The notes under the pieces: model-generated
The model's database searches: none
What the model was told of the DNA's origin: nothing
Seen by the model: the letters and a program-made list of their open reading frames with translations, nothing else
NCBI GenBank assembly: GCA_902595535.1
Contig: CACJQI010000010.1
Location: forward strand, 1-44,559
DNA: 44,559 nucleotides
From: an uncultured Pelagibacteraceae bacterium
GTDB lineage: Bacteria; Pseudomonadota; Alphaproteobacteria; Pelagibacterales; Pelagibacteraceae
Direction: 5' to 3'
Translations under genes and position numbers: made by a program
Part shown: piece by piece, positions 8,545-18,035 of the stretch
Numbering within the stretch: position 1 is the first letter of the stretch
Layout of the letters: each line of letters starts with the position of its first letter

Positions 8545-9320
8545 TATGAGAAATTCAATAAATCCCTCATAGAATAAAGGCCATGTTTCTTTTTCATTAG
8601 CCATTTTGCTGCTGTTAGGGCTCCATCTGAATAAAGTCTTCTATCAAATGCCTCATGATTTAAAGTGATTATTTCTTTACCACTTGAAAATTTAACCTCG
8701 TGTTCTCCAATAATTTTACCTTTTCTTATTGAATTAAAATTAATTTTTCTTCCATAAGGGAAATTTTTTTTATTTAGAAATTTTTTCCCTATTAAATTGT
8801 AGAGATCTTTGTTTTTTCCATCAGCAACACCTTTACCCAACATTAATGCAGTCCCTGATGGATAATCTTTTTTATGTTTGTGGTGAATTTCAAATATTTT
8901 ACTTAAATAATTATCACCTAAAGATTTTGAAGCTATCTCAGTTAAATACATTAATAAATTAACTCCTAGGCTCATATTTCCAGCTTTTAATATGGGTATC
9001 TTTTTTGAATAGTTTTTTATAATTTTATCCTCTTTTTGAGTGAAACCAGTTGTTCCTATTACTACTCTTTTTTTGAGTTTTGATGCAATTTTAAGAACTT
9101 CAAAAGTGCATTTTGGTATTGTAAAATCGATAATTATATCTGCCTTTTTAAAAGCAATTTCAGTATTAGGCTCAGGCCTAATCCCATTAAATTTTTTATT
9201 TATTTTTATGTTTTCAGTAAGAGCTACCAATTTAAAATTGTTATTAGATTTTGATGATTTAATAAGCTGTTGGCCCATTCTTCCCATACATCCAGTAATA
9301 GCTAAATTTATTTTTTTCAT
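8544..9320 (-). CDS. dapB: 4-hydroxy-tetrahydrodipicolinate reductase
   Basis: A 258-aa enzyme of lysine and meso-diaminopimelate synthesis, reducing hydroxy-tetrahydrodipicolinate with NAD(P)H. The Rossmann motif is AITGCMGRMGQQL at the N-terminus. IDFTIP near residue 86 and GTTGF line the cofactor site; AGNMSLGVNLL and EIHHKHKKDYPSGTA carry the catalytic His pair and Lys. It lies 6 bases after a 56-aa lipoprotein gene and overlaps nth by one base. The product feeds the peptidoglycan pathway, matching the M23 peptidase gene upstream. Confidence 0.95.
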   Translation of the reverse strand: MKKINLAITGCMGRMGQQLIKSSKSNNNFKLVALTENIKINKKFNGIRPEPNTEIAFKKADIIIDFTIPKCTFEVLKIASKLKKRVVIGTTGFTQKEDKIIKNYSKKIPILKAGNMSLGVNLLMYLTEIASKSLGDNYLSKIFEIHHKHKKDYPSGTALMLGKGVADGKNKDLYNLIGKKFLNKKNFPYGRKINFNSIRKGKIIGEHEVKFSSGKEIITLNHEAFDRRLYSDGALTAAKWLMKKKHGLYSMRDLLNFS

Positions 9321-9326
9321 ATTAAT

Positions 9327-9497
9327 TTAAAAACATTCTTTTTTTGTAAACGGGCAAGTGCTGTAGTGTACAACTCCCTTTATAGTATTTATAGCAACTG
9401 ATGCAGTAGTATCAACCACTGTTACTGCTGTTGAACAGCTCTGTGTAAATATTAATATAAAAAATAAAATTGAAATTTTTTTTATAATATTTACCAT
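9327..9497 (-). CDS. Small (56-aa) predicted lipoprotein
   Basis: An ORF of 57 codons from ATG 9497 to TAA at 9327-9329. The N-terminus (MVNIIKKISILFFILIF) is a charged plus hydrophobic signal, followed by TQSCSTAVTVV with a lipobox-like Cys21, then VVDTTASVAINTIKGVV and a Cys-containing end (TCPFTKKECF). The frame fills an otherwise unexplained gap between the M23 peptidase stop (9517) and dapB (9320), with operon-like spacing on both sides. The pattern of a tiny lipoprotein with a glycine/valine-rich helix resembles small alphaproteobacterial lipoproteins of unknown function. The lipobox position -3 is Thr rather than Leu, which lowers confidence in lipidation. Confidence 0.65.
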   Translation of the reverse strand: MVNIIKKISILFFILIFTQSCSTAVTVVDTTASVAINTIKGVVHYSTCPFTKKECF

Positions 9498-9516
9498 TTA
9501 CCTAATTAATAAATTA

Positions 9517-10587
9517 TTATTGAATATTCTCAAGTATATCAAAATTAACTTTAGCAACGCGATTAATTTTAGATTCAGGTAAGATAGGATGTTTCTTAGC
9601 TATATTTCCAGGAATACATGAAAAGGGCCATATTTTTTTTGCGTTATTAGGGATTAATTTTCCATCATTAGTTTTATATCCAATTAATATTTCTTTTTCT
9701 TTTTTATTTAATTTTTTTATTTTTGTATGTTCATACGGACCAGTTTTTTTGAAAAATGTTACTGGATCCATCCAGTAACCATCTTTTACTAAGAATCCTC
9801 TCTTAAATGAGCTCCAATTTGGAGATTCGCTTTTAAAGACTGCGAAATGTAAAGCGGGTCTTCTAACTTTTTTACCCATTTTGCCAGAGTTTCCATTGGG
9901 TCCCAAAACGTCTCCTACTTTTACATTTTGACCAATTTTAAGATCTAGTGGCCATTTATTAAAATGAGTATATTGAGTATAAGTAAAAAAAGGTAAATTT
10001 GTTTGTTCAGGTGTATGCCTTAAAACAACTTCAACTCCTTTTCTAGACATTTCATTTTTGAACATACCTACAACTTTTCCATCTGCCATTGCCAATACGG
10101 GAGTATTAAATGGCATTGGTAAGTCTCTTCCTTTATGAAGTGCAGGTGTACCACCTCGTTTATGGGTATAATCTATAGCCCAACAATCATCACATTTTTT
10201 ACATTTTCCATTTTCATAAAATTTAGGTTTCATACCTATTTTAATCATACCTCTCTTCTTTTGGATTTTTACATCTTTACTTGTTGGTGTTCCTGGAATT
10301 ATTCCTGCCATCCTAAAAATTTCTAAGTCTATAGTGTTTGGAGCAACAAAACCTTCTAAATTTTTACATTCTAAACAATCTGTCTCTAAAACTGGGTATT
10401 TAAATTCAATCCATTTTTTTACTTTTTTTTTACTCTTTTTTTTCCCTTTATCTTTCTTATTTTTTTTATGATTATTAGCCATCAATTCATATGAAATTTG
10501 ATCTTTAAACTCAGAATATTCCGAGCTTAAATCATGTGAATAGGAAGGATTTAAAAACAAAAATAAAATAGATATAATTCTTAACAT
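9517..10587 (-). CDS. M23 (LytM-type) peptidase-like protein
   Basis: A 356-aa exported protein with signal peptide MLRIISILFLFLNPSYS. After a very Lys-rich linker (about 40-58) come two Cys pairs (Cys71/74 and Cys129/132/135). The LytM domain covers about 140-255: HKGRD gives Zn ligands His151 and Asp155, YTQYTHF gives His208, and RPALHFAVF gives Zn ligand His247. The normal HxH motif is AxH here (Ala245), so one catalytic His is missing. Intact M23 enzymes cut peptidoglycan cross-bridges; degenerate ones act as amidase activators. It starts the cluster that continues with the small lipoprotein and dapB. Confidence 0.85.
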   Translation of the reverse strand: MLRIISILFLFLNPSYSHDLSSEYSEFKDQISYELMANNHKKNKKDKGKKKSKKKVKKWIEFKYPVLETDCLECKNLEGFVAPNTIDLEIFRMAGIIPGTPTSKDVKIQKKRGMIKIGMKPKFYENGKCKKCDDCWAIDYTHKRGGTPALHKGRDLPMPFNTPVLAMADGKVVGMFKNEMSRKGVEVVLRHTPEQTNLPFFTYTQYTHFNKWPLDLKIGQNVKVGDVLGPNGNSGKMGKKVRRPALHFAVFKSESPNWSSFKRGFLVKDGYWMDPVTFFKKTGPYEHTKIKKLNKKEKEILIGYKTNDGKLIPNNAKKIWPFSCIPGNIAKKHPILPESKINRVAKVNFDILENIQ

Positions 10588-10637
10588 TTAGCCATAACTT
10601 TATAAGCAATCTTACATATAATTAAGTATAAAATAAA

Positions 10638-10841
10638 TTACTTTTTACTATATTTATTGAGTAATTTTTGCCAAAGTATTTCATAAATTACATAAATGAA
10701 AATACTTACGATCATTACTATAAAACTAAATAAAAAAGATTTATTCCAATTACTAAACCATAGATAGGAAAATAAAGTTATCCATACAATCCCAACCATT
10801 TGCCAAACAATTGCTTTATAAAAAAGCATTTTTTTACTCAT
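10638..10841 (-). CDS. DUF2061 family small membrane protein
   Basis: A 67-aa protein with two predicted transmembrane helices (about 13-30 and 36-54). The pattern FYKAIVWQMVGIVWITLFSYLW then IYVIYEILWQKL fits the DUF2061 family, whose members begin with a Lys-x2-(S/V)W-R-like helix and end in a short Tyr/Glu/Trp motif. A clear ribosome binding site (AAGGAG on the minus strand, about 6 bases before the ATG at 10841) supports the start. It is separated from dnaJ by 132 bases and from the M23 gene by 50. Function is unknown. Confidence 0.7.
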   Translation of the reverse strand: MSKKMLFYKAIVWQMVGIVWITLFSYLWFSNWNKSFLFSFIVMIVSIFIYVIYEILWQKLLNKYSKK

Positions 10842-10973
10842 AAAACTCCTTAAATTTAAAATTATTTTTATTTTAGAATTTAAGAAAAATTTATTTATCG
10901 TTACTATATATTGTTTTAATGAATAAATTACAGTTCCAGTTTTTCCAAAAATTAAAGATTGAAATATTAATCA

Positions 10974-12104
10974 TCAATTTTTCCAAAAACTTTTTGCTTT
11001 TTGAAAAAATCTTTTGATACTTGGATTTGATTTTTCATTTTCGATTTCTCGAAATTTTTCAAGCAATTCTTTTTGTTGTTTATTTAAATAAATTGGAACT
11101 TCTGTGTTAACCTGTACGTATAAATCTCCGAAATCACCTCTCCTCATAAATGGCATTCCTTTACCTTTTAGCCTAAATTGTTTCCCACTTTGAGTTCCAT
11201 CAGGTATTTTTATTTTTGCTTTGCCACCATCAATTGTTGGAATTTCGATTGTTGTACCAAGAGCCGCATCTGCGATAGAAATTGGAAATTCAAAAAATAA
11301 ATTTTCATCCGATCTTTTAAAAAGTTCATGTGAATTAACATTAATAAATAAGTATAAATCACCAGTAGCTCCACCTCTGGTACCTGCCTCACCTTTTCCA
11401 GCTAATCTAATCCTAGTTCCATCATCAACACCTTTTGGAATGGTAACTGATATTTTTTTTGAAGCCTGTTTTTTACCTTGACCGTTACAATCATTACATG
11501 GGTTTGTAATTTCCTCTCCATTTCCATTACATTGAGGACAAGTTTGTTGAACAGTGAAAAAACCTTGATTAGATCTTATTTTTCCATTACCTCCGCAATA
11601 TGTACATCTATCAGGAGAATGACCAGGTTTAGAACCATTTCCTTTGCAGGTGTTACATTTCTCGGTTGTAGAAAATTTTATGTCTTGTTTTTTTCCTTGG
11701 TAAGCATCCTCAAGAGAAATTGATAAATCGTATCTTAAATCTGAACCTCTATTATTTGAGCTTCGGTTGTTTCTTGATCTTCCTCCACCTCCAAAATCTC
11801 CAAAAAAATCTTCAAAAATATCTGAAAAGTCAGCTCCACCAAAACCACCAAAACCACCACTTTGTCTTCCACTGCCGCCCTCAAAAGCAGCGTGTCCAAA
11901 ATTATCGTAATTTTGTTTTTTTTCTTTATCTGAAAGAATACCATAAGCTTCACTGGCTTCTTTGAATTTATCTTCAGCATTCTTATCGCCTGGATTTTTG
12001 TCTGGATGGTATTTGACAGCGAGTTTTCTATATGCTGATTTTAATTCATCTGAGCTTGCATTTTTACCAACACCCAAGACGTCATAAAAATCCCTTTTAG
12101 CCAT
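10974..12104 (-). CDS. dnaJ: Chaperone DnaJ
   Basis: A full-length type I Hsp40 (376 aa), co-chaperone stimulating DnaK ATPase. The J domain (1-70) contains the HPD motif in [11 protein letters not shown] Gly/Phe-rich segment follows (about 75-115, [11 protein letters not shown]). Four zinc-finger repeats [24 protein letters not shown] and CNDCNGQG lie at about 148-212. The C-terminal substrate-binding domains include [19 protein letters not shown]. It follows dnaK by 32 bases, so probably one grpE-dnaK-dnaJ transcript. Confidence 0.98.
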   Translation of the reverse strand: MAKRDFYDVLGVGKNASSDELKSAYRKLAVKYHPDKNPGDKNAEDKFKEASEAYGILSDKEKKQNYDNFGHAAFEGGSGRQSGGFGGFGGADFSDIFEDFFGDFGGGGRSRNNRSSNNRGSDLRYDLSISLEDAYQGKKQDIKFSTTEKCNTCKGNGSKPGHSPDRCTYCGGNGKIRSNQGFFTVQQTCPQCNGNGEEITNPCNDCNGQGKKQASKKISVTIPKGVDDGTRIRLAGKGEAGTRGGATGDLYLFINVNSHELFKRSDENLFFEFPISIADAALGTTIEIPTIDGGKAKIKIPDGTQSGKQFRLKGKGMPFMRRGDFGDLYVQVNTEVPIYLNKQQKELLEKFREIENEKSNPSIKRFFQKAKSFWKN

Positions 12105-12136
12105 TAGTTACCATTAGATGATAGTTGTTGAGTGTC

Positions 12137-14083
12137 TTAAGCGCTTTTTTCTTTTTCTTCTTCTTTATCTTGGTCTTTATTTTCCTCTTTTACTTCCTCA
12201 AAATCTGCATCAACTACATTATCGTCTTTCTTCCCTTCATCATTTTTATCACCATCGTTAGATGAATCTGGTTTTTTTTCTTGAGACTTATAGATAGCCT
12301 CTCCTAATTTCATTGAGGCTTGAACTAAAGTTTCTGTTTTTTTCTTGATATCTTCATTATCTGTTCCTTTTAATGCTTCTTTTAAGCCTGAAGATGCATC
12401 TTCAATTGCTTTCTTTTCAGCATCTGAAATTTTAGATCCATGTTCCTTTAGATTTTTATCAGTTGAGTGAATTAGAGTATCTGCTTGATTTCTGATATCC
12501 ACAGACTCTCTTTTTTTCTTATCCTCTTCTTTATTAGCTTCAGCATCTTTAACCATTTTCTCTATTTCTTCTTCACTGAGTCCGCCAGATGCTTGAATTT
12601 GAATTTTTTGCTCTTTACCTGTTCCTTTATCTTTTGCAGAAACACTAACTATTCCATTAGCATCTATATCAAAAGTAACTTCGATTTGTGGAACTCCTCT
12701 TGGAGCAGGTGCAATCCCAACTAATTCAAAATTACCTAACATTTTGTTGTCAGTTGCCATTTCTCTTTCACCTTGAAGAACTCTAATAGAAACTGCCGGC
12801 TGGTTATCTTCAGCAGTAGAGAATACTTGACTTTTTTTTGTTGGTATTGTTGTATTTTTTTCAATTAATTTTGTTGACACGCCGCCTAAAGTTTCAATTC
12901 CCAAAGAAAGTGGAGTTACGTCAAGAAGCAATACATCTTTTACATCTCCTTGAAGAACACCTGCTTGGATGGCTGCACCCATAGCAACAACTTCGTCTGG
13001 ATTAACACTTTTATTTGGGTCTTTTCCAAAAAAGTTTTTAACTTCAGAAATAACTTTTGGCATTCTCGTCATTCCACCAACCATTACTATCTCATCTATC
13101 TCACTTGCAGTAATGCCAGCATCTTTCAAAGCTGTTTTGCATGGTGGCAAAGTTTTTGAAATTAAATCTTCAACTAAAGCTTCAAGCTTAGCTCTAGTCA
13201 TTTTTAGATTGATATGCTTTGGACCAGTTTTATCTGCCGTTATGAATGGTAAATTAATATCAGTTTGTTCTGCTGAAGATAGTTCAATTTTTGCTTTTTC
13301 AGCAGCCTCTTTTAATCTCTGAAGAGCAAGTTTATCTGATGTAAGATCAATCCCATTATCTTTCTTAAATTCTGCAATTAAATAATCAACAATTGCATTA
13401 TCAAAGTCTTCACCACCTAAAAAAGTATCTCCATTAGTTGATTTAACTTCAAATACACCATCACCCAATTCAAGAATAGAGACATCAAATGTACCTCCAC
13501 CTAAGTCATATACTGCAATTTTTTTATTTTGTTTTTTATCTAGACCATATGCCAACGAAGCGGCGGTCGGCTCATTAATAATTCTTAAAACTTCTAAACC
13601 TGCTATTTTACCAGCATCTTTTGTCGCCTGTCTTTGTGCATCGTTAAAGTATGCAGGAACTGTAATTACAGCTTTAGTAACTTCTTGACCTAAATATTTT
13701 TCAGCTGTCTCCTTCATCTTTTGAAGAATGAATGCAGATATTTGAGAAGGTGAGTATTTTTCCCCTTTAGCTTCAATCCAAGCATCACCTTTTTCTGAGT
13801 TAATAATTTTAAATGGAGCTGCAGCAATGTCTTTCTTTACAGTAGGGTCTTCGAAGTTTCTCCCAATTAATCTTTTTACTGCAAATATTGTATTTTCAGG
13901 ATTAGTTACAGCTTGTCTTTTAGCTGGTTGACCAACTAATTTTTCACCATCGTCATTAAACGCCACAACAGAAGGAGTTGTTCTTGCACCCTCAGCATTT
14001 TCTAAAACTTTAGGCTGACTACCCTCCATAATTGATACACAAGAATTTGTAGTACCCAGATCTATTCCTATAATTTTGCTCAT
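12137..14083 (-). CDS. dnaK: Chaperone DnaK (Hsp70)
   Basis: A 648-aa Hsp70. The ATPase domain starts [18 protein letters not shown] and contains [30 protein letters not shown] and [13 protein letters not shown]. The substrate-binding domain includes [17 protein letters not shown], and the lid is followed by an acidic disordered tail (about 600-648, [15 protein letters not shown]). The ribosome binding site AGAGGA is 10 bases before the ATG. The 61-base gap to grpE holds a possible RpoH-type promoter. Confidence 0.99.
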   Translation of the reverse strand: MSKIIGIDLGTTNSCVSIMEGSQPKVLENAEGARTTPSVVAFNDDGEKLVGQPAKRQAVTNPENTIFAVKRLIGRNFEDPTVKKDIAAAPFKIINSEKGDAWIEAKGEKYSPSQISAFILQKMKETAEKYLGQEVTKAVITVPAYFNDAQRQATKDAGKIAGLEVLRIINEPTAASLAYGLDKKQNKKIAVYDLGGGTFDVSILELGDGVFEVKSTNGDTFLGGEDFDNAIVDYLIAEFKKDNGIDLTSDKLALQRLKEAAEKAKIELSSAEQTDINLPFITADKTGPKHINLKMTRAKLEALVEDLISKTLPPCKTALKDAGITASEIDEIVMVGGMTRMPKVISEVKNFFGKDPNKSVNPDEVVAMGAAIQAGVLQGDVKDVLLLDVTPLSLGIETLGGVSTKLIEKNTTIPTKKSQVFSTAEDNQPAVSIRVLQGEREMATDNKMLGNFELVGIAPAPRGVPQIEVTFDIDANGIVSVSAKDKGTGKEQKIQIQASGGLSEEEIEKMVKDAEANKEEDKKKRESVDIRNQADTLIHSTDKNLKEHGSKISDAEKKAIEDASSGLKEALKGTDNEDIKKKTETLVQASMKLGEAIYKSQEKKPDSSNDGDKNDEGKKDDNVVDADFEEVKEENKDQDKEEEKEKSA

Positions 14084-14102
14084 AATTTATTTATCCTCTT
14101 TC

Positions 14103-14130
14103 ATATATGTGTTAAATTTGTTTCTACAAG
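14103..14130 (-). promoter_or_regulatory. Possible heat-shock (RpoH-type) promoter of dnaK
   Basis: On the minus strand CTTG (14130-14127), a 17-base spacer and CATATAT (14109-14103) resemble the alphaproteobacterial RpoH pattern (CTTG, 16-18 bases, C-rich/ATAT). The -10 ends about 20 bases before the dnaK ATG. In AT-rich DNA such matches arise by chance, and a grpE-dnaK transcript is equally possible. No CIRCE element was seen. Confidence 0.3.
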
Positions 14131-14144
14131 TTCATCAAATGTAA

Positions 14145-14777
14145 TTATTTTTCTGAATTTTCCTTATTTTTCTCACGTTTTTCATCTTTTTTATCTGACT
14201 TCTTCGATACCCCAACCAGCGATGGTCTTAGCAATCTATCTTTAATCATAAAGCCTTTTTGTACTTCTTGAATAATTGTACCTGGTTCTTTTTGATCATC
14301 TTCAATCTCCATCATTGCCTGATGTAAATTTGGATCTAATTTTTTATTAAGGCAATCAATTGGCTTGATATTATTTTTATTAAAAGTTGAAATAAGGTCT
14401 TTTTCAATAATATCAAAATGTTCTAATGTTTTTTTTAAGGCATCAGTATTTTTTAAAGTTTCATCGTTTTCTAAAATTGATTTTGACCTTGTAAGATTGT
14501 CAATTAAGTTCAAAGCTTCCTTAGCAAATGCAAAACCACCATAATCAAAGGCATCATTTTTTTCTTTTTCAAATCTTCTTCTTTGATTCTCCATTTCAGC
14601 AAAAGTTCGTGCAAGCTTATCCTCTAACTCACTAATTTTTTCTTCTGGAGAAATTTCTTTTTTTTCTTCAGTGCTGGAACTTTTTTCAACTTTCTCAGTT
14701 TGATCTTCAGGTTTATTGTTTTCTTCTGAAGGCTCTTTTGATGTATTGTCTTGTTTTAGGTTTTCCTCTTTTTCCAT
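14145..14777 (-). CDS. grpE: Nucleotide exchange factor GrpE
   Basis: A 210-aa GrpE, the exchange factor releasing ADP from DnaK. The N-terminal 50 residues are Glu/Lys/Ser-rich and disordered. A coiled coil follows (EEKISELEDKLARTFAEMEN) with the family segment RRRFEKEKNDAFDYGGFAFAKE. The C-terminal beta domain contains LDPNLHQAMMEIED, EPGTIIQEVQKGFMIKDRLLRPSLVGV, which is diagnostic. It is the first gene of grpE-dnaK-dnaJ and is divergent from rdgB with a 42-base gap. hrcA, which often precedes grpE, is not here. Confidence 0.97.
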   Translation of the reverse strand: MEKEENLKQDNTSKEPSEENNKPEDQTEKVEKSSSTEEKKEISPEEKISELEDKLARTFAEMENQRRRFEKEKNDAFDYGGFAFAKEALNLIDNLTRSKSILENDETLKNTDALKKTLEHFDIIEKDLISTFNKNNIKPIDCLNKKLDPNLHQAMMEIEDDQKEPGTIIQEVQKGFMIKDRLLRPSLVGVSKKSDKKDEKREKNKENSEK

Positions 14778-14819
14778 GAGCTCATATATGGTAAGAAATT
14801 CAAAAATTACTAGGTATTA

Positions 14820-15416
14820 ATGAAAAAAATCTCAAAATTACTTATAGGAACTAATAATAAGGGCAAATATAAGGAAATTAAGGACTTATTACCAAGATAT
14901 ATTAGAACTTATTCAACAAAGGAATTTAAGCTTAAAAGTCCTAAAGAGGATGGACTGACATTTGAAGAAAATTCTATAATTAAATCAAAGTATTTCTCAA
15001 AAAAAACAAAATTAATATGTCTTGCAGATGACTCAGGACTTGAAATTGATCTTTTAAATAAGGCACCTGGGATTTATTCAGCAAGATGGGGTGGAAATAA
15101 TGGAGATTTTAAAAAAGCTATTAAAAGAGTTTACAGAAATCTTTTTAAAACTGATAAAAATTGGCAAAGCAAAAAAATTAAAGCAAGATTTATTTGTGCA
15201 TTATCAATTTATAATTTAGATAAAAAAATAGCCTCTGTTCAAGGGAAAGTTGAAGGGTTTATTTCAAATTTTCCAAAGGGGAACAATGGTTTTGGGTATG
15301 ATCCGATATTTATCCCAAAAAATAAAAAAAAAACTTTTGGTCAAATGAAACCTTCAAAGAAGTATAAAATAGATCATCGTTACGCAGCATTTAAAAAAAT
15401 TAAAAAATTTCTATAA
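14820..15416 (+). CDS. rdgB: XTP/dITP pyrophosphatase (RdgB/HAM1)
   Basis: A 198-aa house-cleaning enzyme hydrolysing dITP, dXTP and ITP to monophosphates. Family motifs: LLIGTNNKGKYKEI (substrate pocket), TFEENSIIKSKYFS, LADDSGLEIDLLNKAPGIYSAR (metal-binding Asp), FPKGNNGFGYDPIF and the C-terminal KYKIDHRYAAF with the SHR-like Arg. Length is typical. Its 3' end overlaps the convergent LpoA-like gene by 17 bases, leaving no space for a separate terminator. Confidence 0.95.
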   Translation: MKKISKLLIGTNNKGKYKEIKDLLPRYIRTYSTKEFKLKSPKEDGLTFEENSIIKSKYFSKKTKLICLADDSGLEIDLLNKAPGIYSARWGGNNGDFKKAIKRVYRNLFKTDKNWQSKKIKARFICALSIYNLDKKIASVQGKVEGFISNFPKGNNGFGYDPIFIPKNKKKTFGQMKPSKKYKIDHRYAAFKKIKKFL

Positions 15417-16554
15417 TTTTTTTATCTTCAATTTTATAAAAATTTAGTCGGTGATTAATTTTATTATTCTTAATGTCAAAAATTCCGATTTTACCTTTGA
15501 AGGAGTTTTTCTTTTTAAATAATTTGTTTAAATTAGATAAATTAGTCTTCAAAGATAAATAATAGACTAGACCAACAAGGTCGTAACTAAGCAAAGTTAA
15601 GTGTGAAGGGTATTCATTAAATTCTTTATAAAATTTATTTTTATAATTATTAAAATTATTTTTGTTTATTGAAGGGTAATATATAGGTTGAATATCAGTT
15701 TCATCAAGTAAGCTTAGATCAAACCATTGATTTAAAGTTATAAAATACTTATTTTTTGGCGATACATCGGTATAAAGAAGAGAAGTTGCTACACTTTTTA
15801 AGCTTTCATCAAAATCAGCAATTACGACTGCATCAAAATTTAATCCACCTAATGAATACCTTTTTTCCAATCTCTTGATTTTTTTCTCTTTATTAATTTC
15901 ATTTGATTTTTTAATTCTATAAATTTCATCTTCTAAATTTTGTTTTCTAATTTTATAATTAGTGATCTCTTCAATTTGGCTGGTTAATTTAGTTGGATCT
16001 GTATTGTAAACATAATCTTTAAAAATTTTTATTTTAGAATTTTTAATACCTCTTTTTACCTCAAATTCGAAATCTTGTATTGGTGTTAAAAAAATAGTTC
16101 TTTGAATGTTATTTTTTTTTAAAAATTTTTTAATTGTATTTAATTGTGAAGTAGAATTAATTCCTGCAGAGATTACATTTTTTGGAAGATCTAAAGTTTT
16201 ATTAGTTAAAGATAAAAATGTAAGATCCTTCATTTCGTCAAGGTATGTAATACTTTCATAAAATATTGGGCCAATTACAATCTTTACTCCCATTTCTTTT
16301 AACTCAAATGCAGATCTTAGAGTTTGATTTGGTTTTGTGGCTGTATCTTTTGGTATGATTTCAATTAAATCGCTATCTATATCTTTTACAGCCAATGATA
16401 CTGCTTTAATAATTGATTGGCCTAAATCTTTATTTTTACCAGTCATTGGTACAAGTAGACCAATTTTAATTTTTTCTGAAGCCACAACTGTTTTGAAAAA
16501 TAGGAAAACTAAACTTATAAAAGCAATAAAAATAATTTTAGTAGGTTTATTCAT
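15400..16554 (-). CDS. LpoA-like penicillin-binding protein activator (periplasmic-binding fold)
   Basis: A periplasmic type I binding-protein-fold protein. I prefer the ATG at 16554 (384 aa), which opens a clean signal peptide (MNKPTKIIFIAFISLVFLFF, cut near VASEK); an in-frame ATG at 16584 would add ten residues. The mature protein begins IKIGLLVPMTGKNKDLGQSI and carries VKIVIGPIFYES, as in Peripla_BP_6 and LpoA C-terminal domains. It lacks the LpoA N-terminal TPR domain and a lipobox. A Lys/Glu-rich segment (about 195-220) looks helical. The neighbours rsmI and a DolP-like gene match the yraL-yraM-yraP locus of other Proteobacteria, so a role in activating cell-wall synthesis is likely rather than amino-acid uptake. 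Confidence 0.78.
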   Translation of the reverse strand: MNKPTKIIFIAFISLVFLFFKTVVASEKIKIGLLVPMTGKNKDLGQSIIKAVSLAVKDIDSDLIEIIPKDTATKPNQTLRSAFELKEMGVKIVIGPIFYESITYLDEMKDLTFLSLTNKTLDLPKNVISAGINSTSQLNTIKKFLKKNNIQRTIFLTPIQDFEFEVKRGIKNSKIKIFKDYVYNTDPTKLTSQIEEITNYKIRKQNLEDEIYRIKKSNEINKEKKIKRLEKRYSLGGLNFDAVVIADFDESLKSVATSLLYTDVSPKNKYFITLNQWFDLSLLDETDIQPIYYPSINKNNFNNYKNKFYKEFNEYPSHLTLLSYDLVGLVYYLSLKTNLSNLNKLFKKKNSFKGKIGIFDIKNNKINHRLNFYKIEDKKIIEIF

Positions 16555-16588
16555 TTTAATGTTAGTATAATGCTTTTTAAGCATAAAT

Positions 16589-17452
16589 ATGATTATAAAA
16601 TCACAATTTCAAAAAAAAGATAATGAAAATGGTCTTTATATAGTTTCGACACCAATTGGTAATTTAAAAGATATAACTTTAAGAGCTATTGAAACATTAA
16701 AAAAATCATCTTTTATTCTTTGTGAGGATACAAGAGTTTCAAAAAATTTATTAGATAGATACGAAATAAAATCAAAATTGATTTCAAATCATAAATTTAA
16801 TGAGACCAAAAACTTAGATAAAATTATTAATCTTTTAAAAGCAGGAGAGATTATTTCTTTAATTTCTGACGCTGGTACTCCAAGCATTTCGGATCCTGGG
16901 TCAATTATGGTCAATGAGTGTGTTAAAAATGATATAAAAATTATTCCTATTCCTGGAGTTTCAGCAGTTTCAACAGCGGTATCAATAAGTGGTTTTTCTG
17001 AAAAATTTTTTTTTAATGGATTTTTATCTGATAAAAAACAAGCTCTAATAAATGATCTAAAAAGATTATCAGAATTAAATCAATCTGTTGTTTTTTTTGT
17101 TTCTCCTAAAAAAATTAATAGAATAATACCTGAATTAAAGAAATATTTTAAAGGCAGAAAAATTGTTTTTTGTAGAGAAATTTCAAAATTATATGAAGAA
17201 TATATTAGAGAAAATATTAATGATTTAAAGCCTTTTAAAAAAGAACCAAAAGGAGAGCTTACAGTAGTAATTTCTGAAAAAAATAATGGTAAAAATTCTT
17301 CACAAGATCTGAGTGAATCAGATAAGAGTCTTATTATTAAAATGATTAAAAAATTAAGTATAAAAGAAATTACTAGTGTAATTAGTCAAAATAACAAAAT
17401 TTCAAAAAAAACAATTTATAATTATTGTCTAAAATTAAAAAATGAAAATTAA
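16589..17452 (+). CDS. rsmI: 16S rRNA (cytidine-1402-2'-O)-methyltransferase
   Basis: A 287-aa SAM-dependent methyltransferase that modifies C1402 in the ribosomal P site. Diagnostic segments are LYIVSTPIGNLKDITLRAIETL, CEDTRVSKNLL, SLISDAGTPSISDPG and PIPGVSAVSTAVSISG near residue 125. The C-terminal helical region (about 235-287) is present. It is divergent from the LpoA-like gene and overlaps the following BON lipoprotein gene by 11 bases. Confidence 0.96.
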   Translation: MIIKSQFQKKDNENGLYIVSTPIGNLKDITLRAIETLKKSSFILCEDTRVSKNLLDRYEIKSKLISNHKFNETKNLDKIINLLKAGEIISLISDAGTPSISDPGSIMVNECVKNDIKIIPIPGVSAVSTAVSISGFSEKFFFNGFLSDKKQALINDLKRLSELNQSVVFFVSPKKINRIIPELKKYFKGRKIVFCREISKLYEEYIRENINDLKPFKKEPKGELTVVISEKNNGKNSSQDLSESDKSLIIKMIKKLSIKEITSVISQNNKISKKTIYNYCLKLKNEN

Positions 17453-18035
17453 ATTTATAATAGTTATTTTATTTGGAGTTATTTTATCAGGTTGTGCAGG
17501 TGTATCTTCACAGGGTATTTTTGGAACAGGAGTGTCTATTGCTCTCGATCCCCGAACAGTAGGAACTCAAATTGATGACTCAATAATGCATAAAAATTTA
17601 ACTGGAAAAATGATTATTAAAGATAAAAAATATCTTCTTTCAGTGAAATCTAAAGTGCTCGATGGCAGAATTTTTTTAACTGGTAAGGTTGATAATCCTG
17701 AAGAAAAATTACAGTTAACAAAGTTAGCGTGGGAAATTAAAGGCACTAGATCAGTTCGTAATGATATAAAAATTAAAGAAGAATTTAACTTTCAAAGATC
17801 TGCAAAAGATATTTTAATCACTTCTCAATTAAGAACAGCTCTAATTTTTAATAAAAATATTAAAGCTACGAATTATCAAATCGACACATATAAGAAGAAA
17901 ATTTATATTTATGGGATTGCACTTACATCCGAAGAAAAAGATTTGGTCATAAGCGAGGCAAAAGAAATACTTGATGTTGAAGATGTAATTGCAAGCATTA
18001 TACTTGTTGAAGATTTAAGAATTCAAAAAGAATAA
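17442..18035 (+). CDS. BON-domain lipoprotein, DolP (YraP)-like
   Basis: A 197-aa lipoprotein with lipobox VILSGCAG (Cys18). The mature protein contains LDPRTVGTQIDDSIM, highly typical of DolP/YraP, and two BON domains (about 50-115 and 125-195) with the LDGRIFLTGKVDNPE and KKIYIYGIALTSEEKDL beta hairpins. DolP sits in the outer membrane and supports BAM function and envelope integrity. It overlaps rsmI by 11 bases; yraN, usually between them, is missing. Its stop directly abuts the stop of the converging malic enzyme. Confidence 0.88.
   Translation: MKIKFIIVILFGVILSGCAGVSSQGIFGTGVSIALDPRTVGTQIDDSIMHKNLTGKMIIKDKKYLLSVKSKVLDGRIFLTGKVDNPEEKLQLTKLAWEIKGTRSVRNDIKIKEEFNFQRSAKDILITSQLRTALIFNKNIKATNYQIDTYKKKIYIYGIALTSEEKDLVISEAKEILDVEDVIASIILVEDLRIQKE

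Noticed and set aside
8545..8604. Upstream start for nth at 8604
   Set aside because: The extra 20 residues do not resemble Nth and would overlap dapB by 61 bases; the ATG at 8544 gives the standard TAATG coupling.
12969..13322. 117-codon plus-strand ORF inside dnaK
   Set aside because: Antisense shadow of a highly conserved gene, without its own start signals.
14778..14819. CIRCE/HrcA operator before grpE
   Set aside because: The 42-base gap lacks the TTAGCACTC inverted repeat, and hrcA is not present here.
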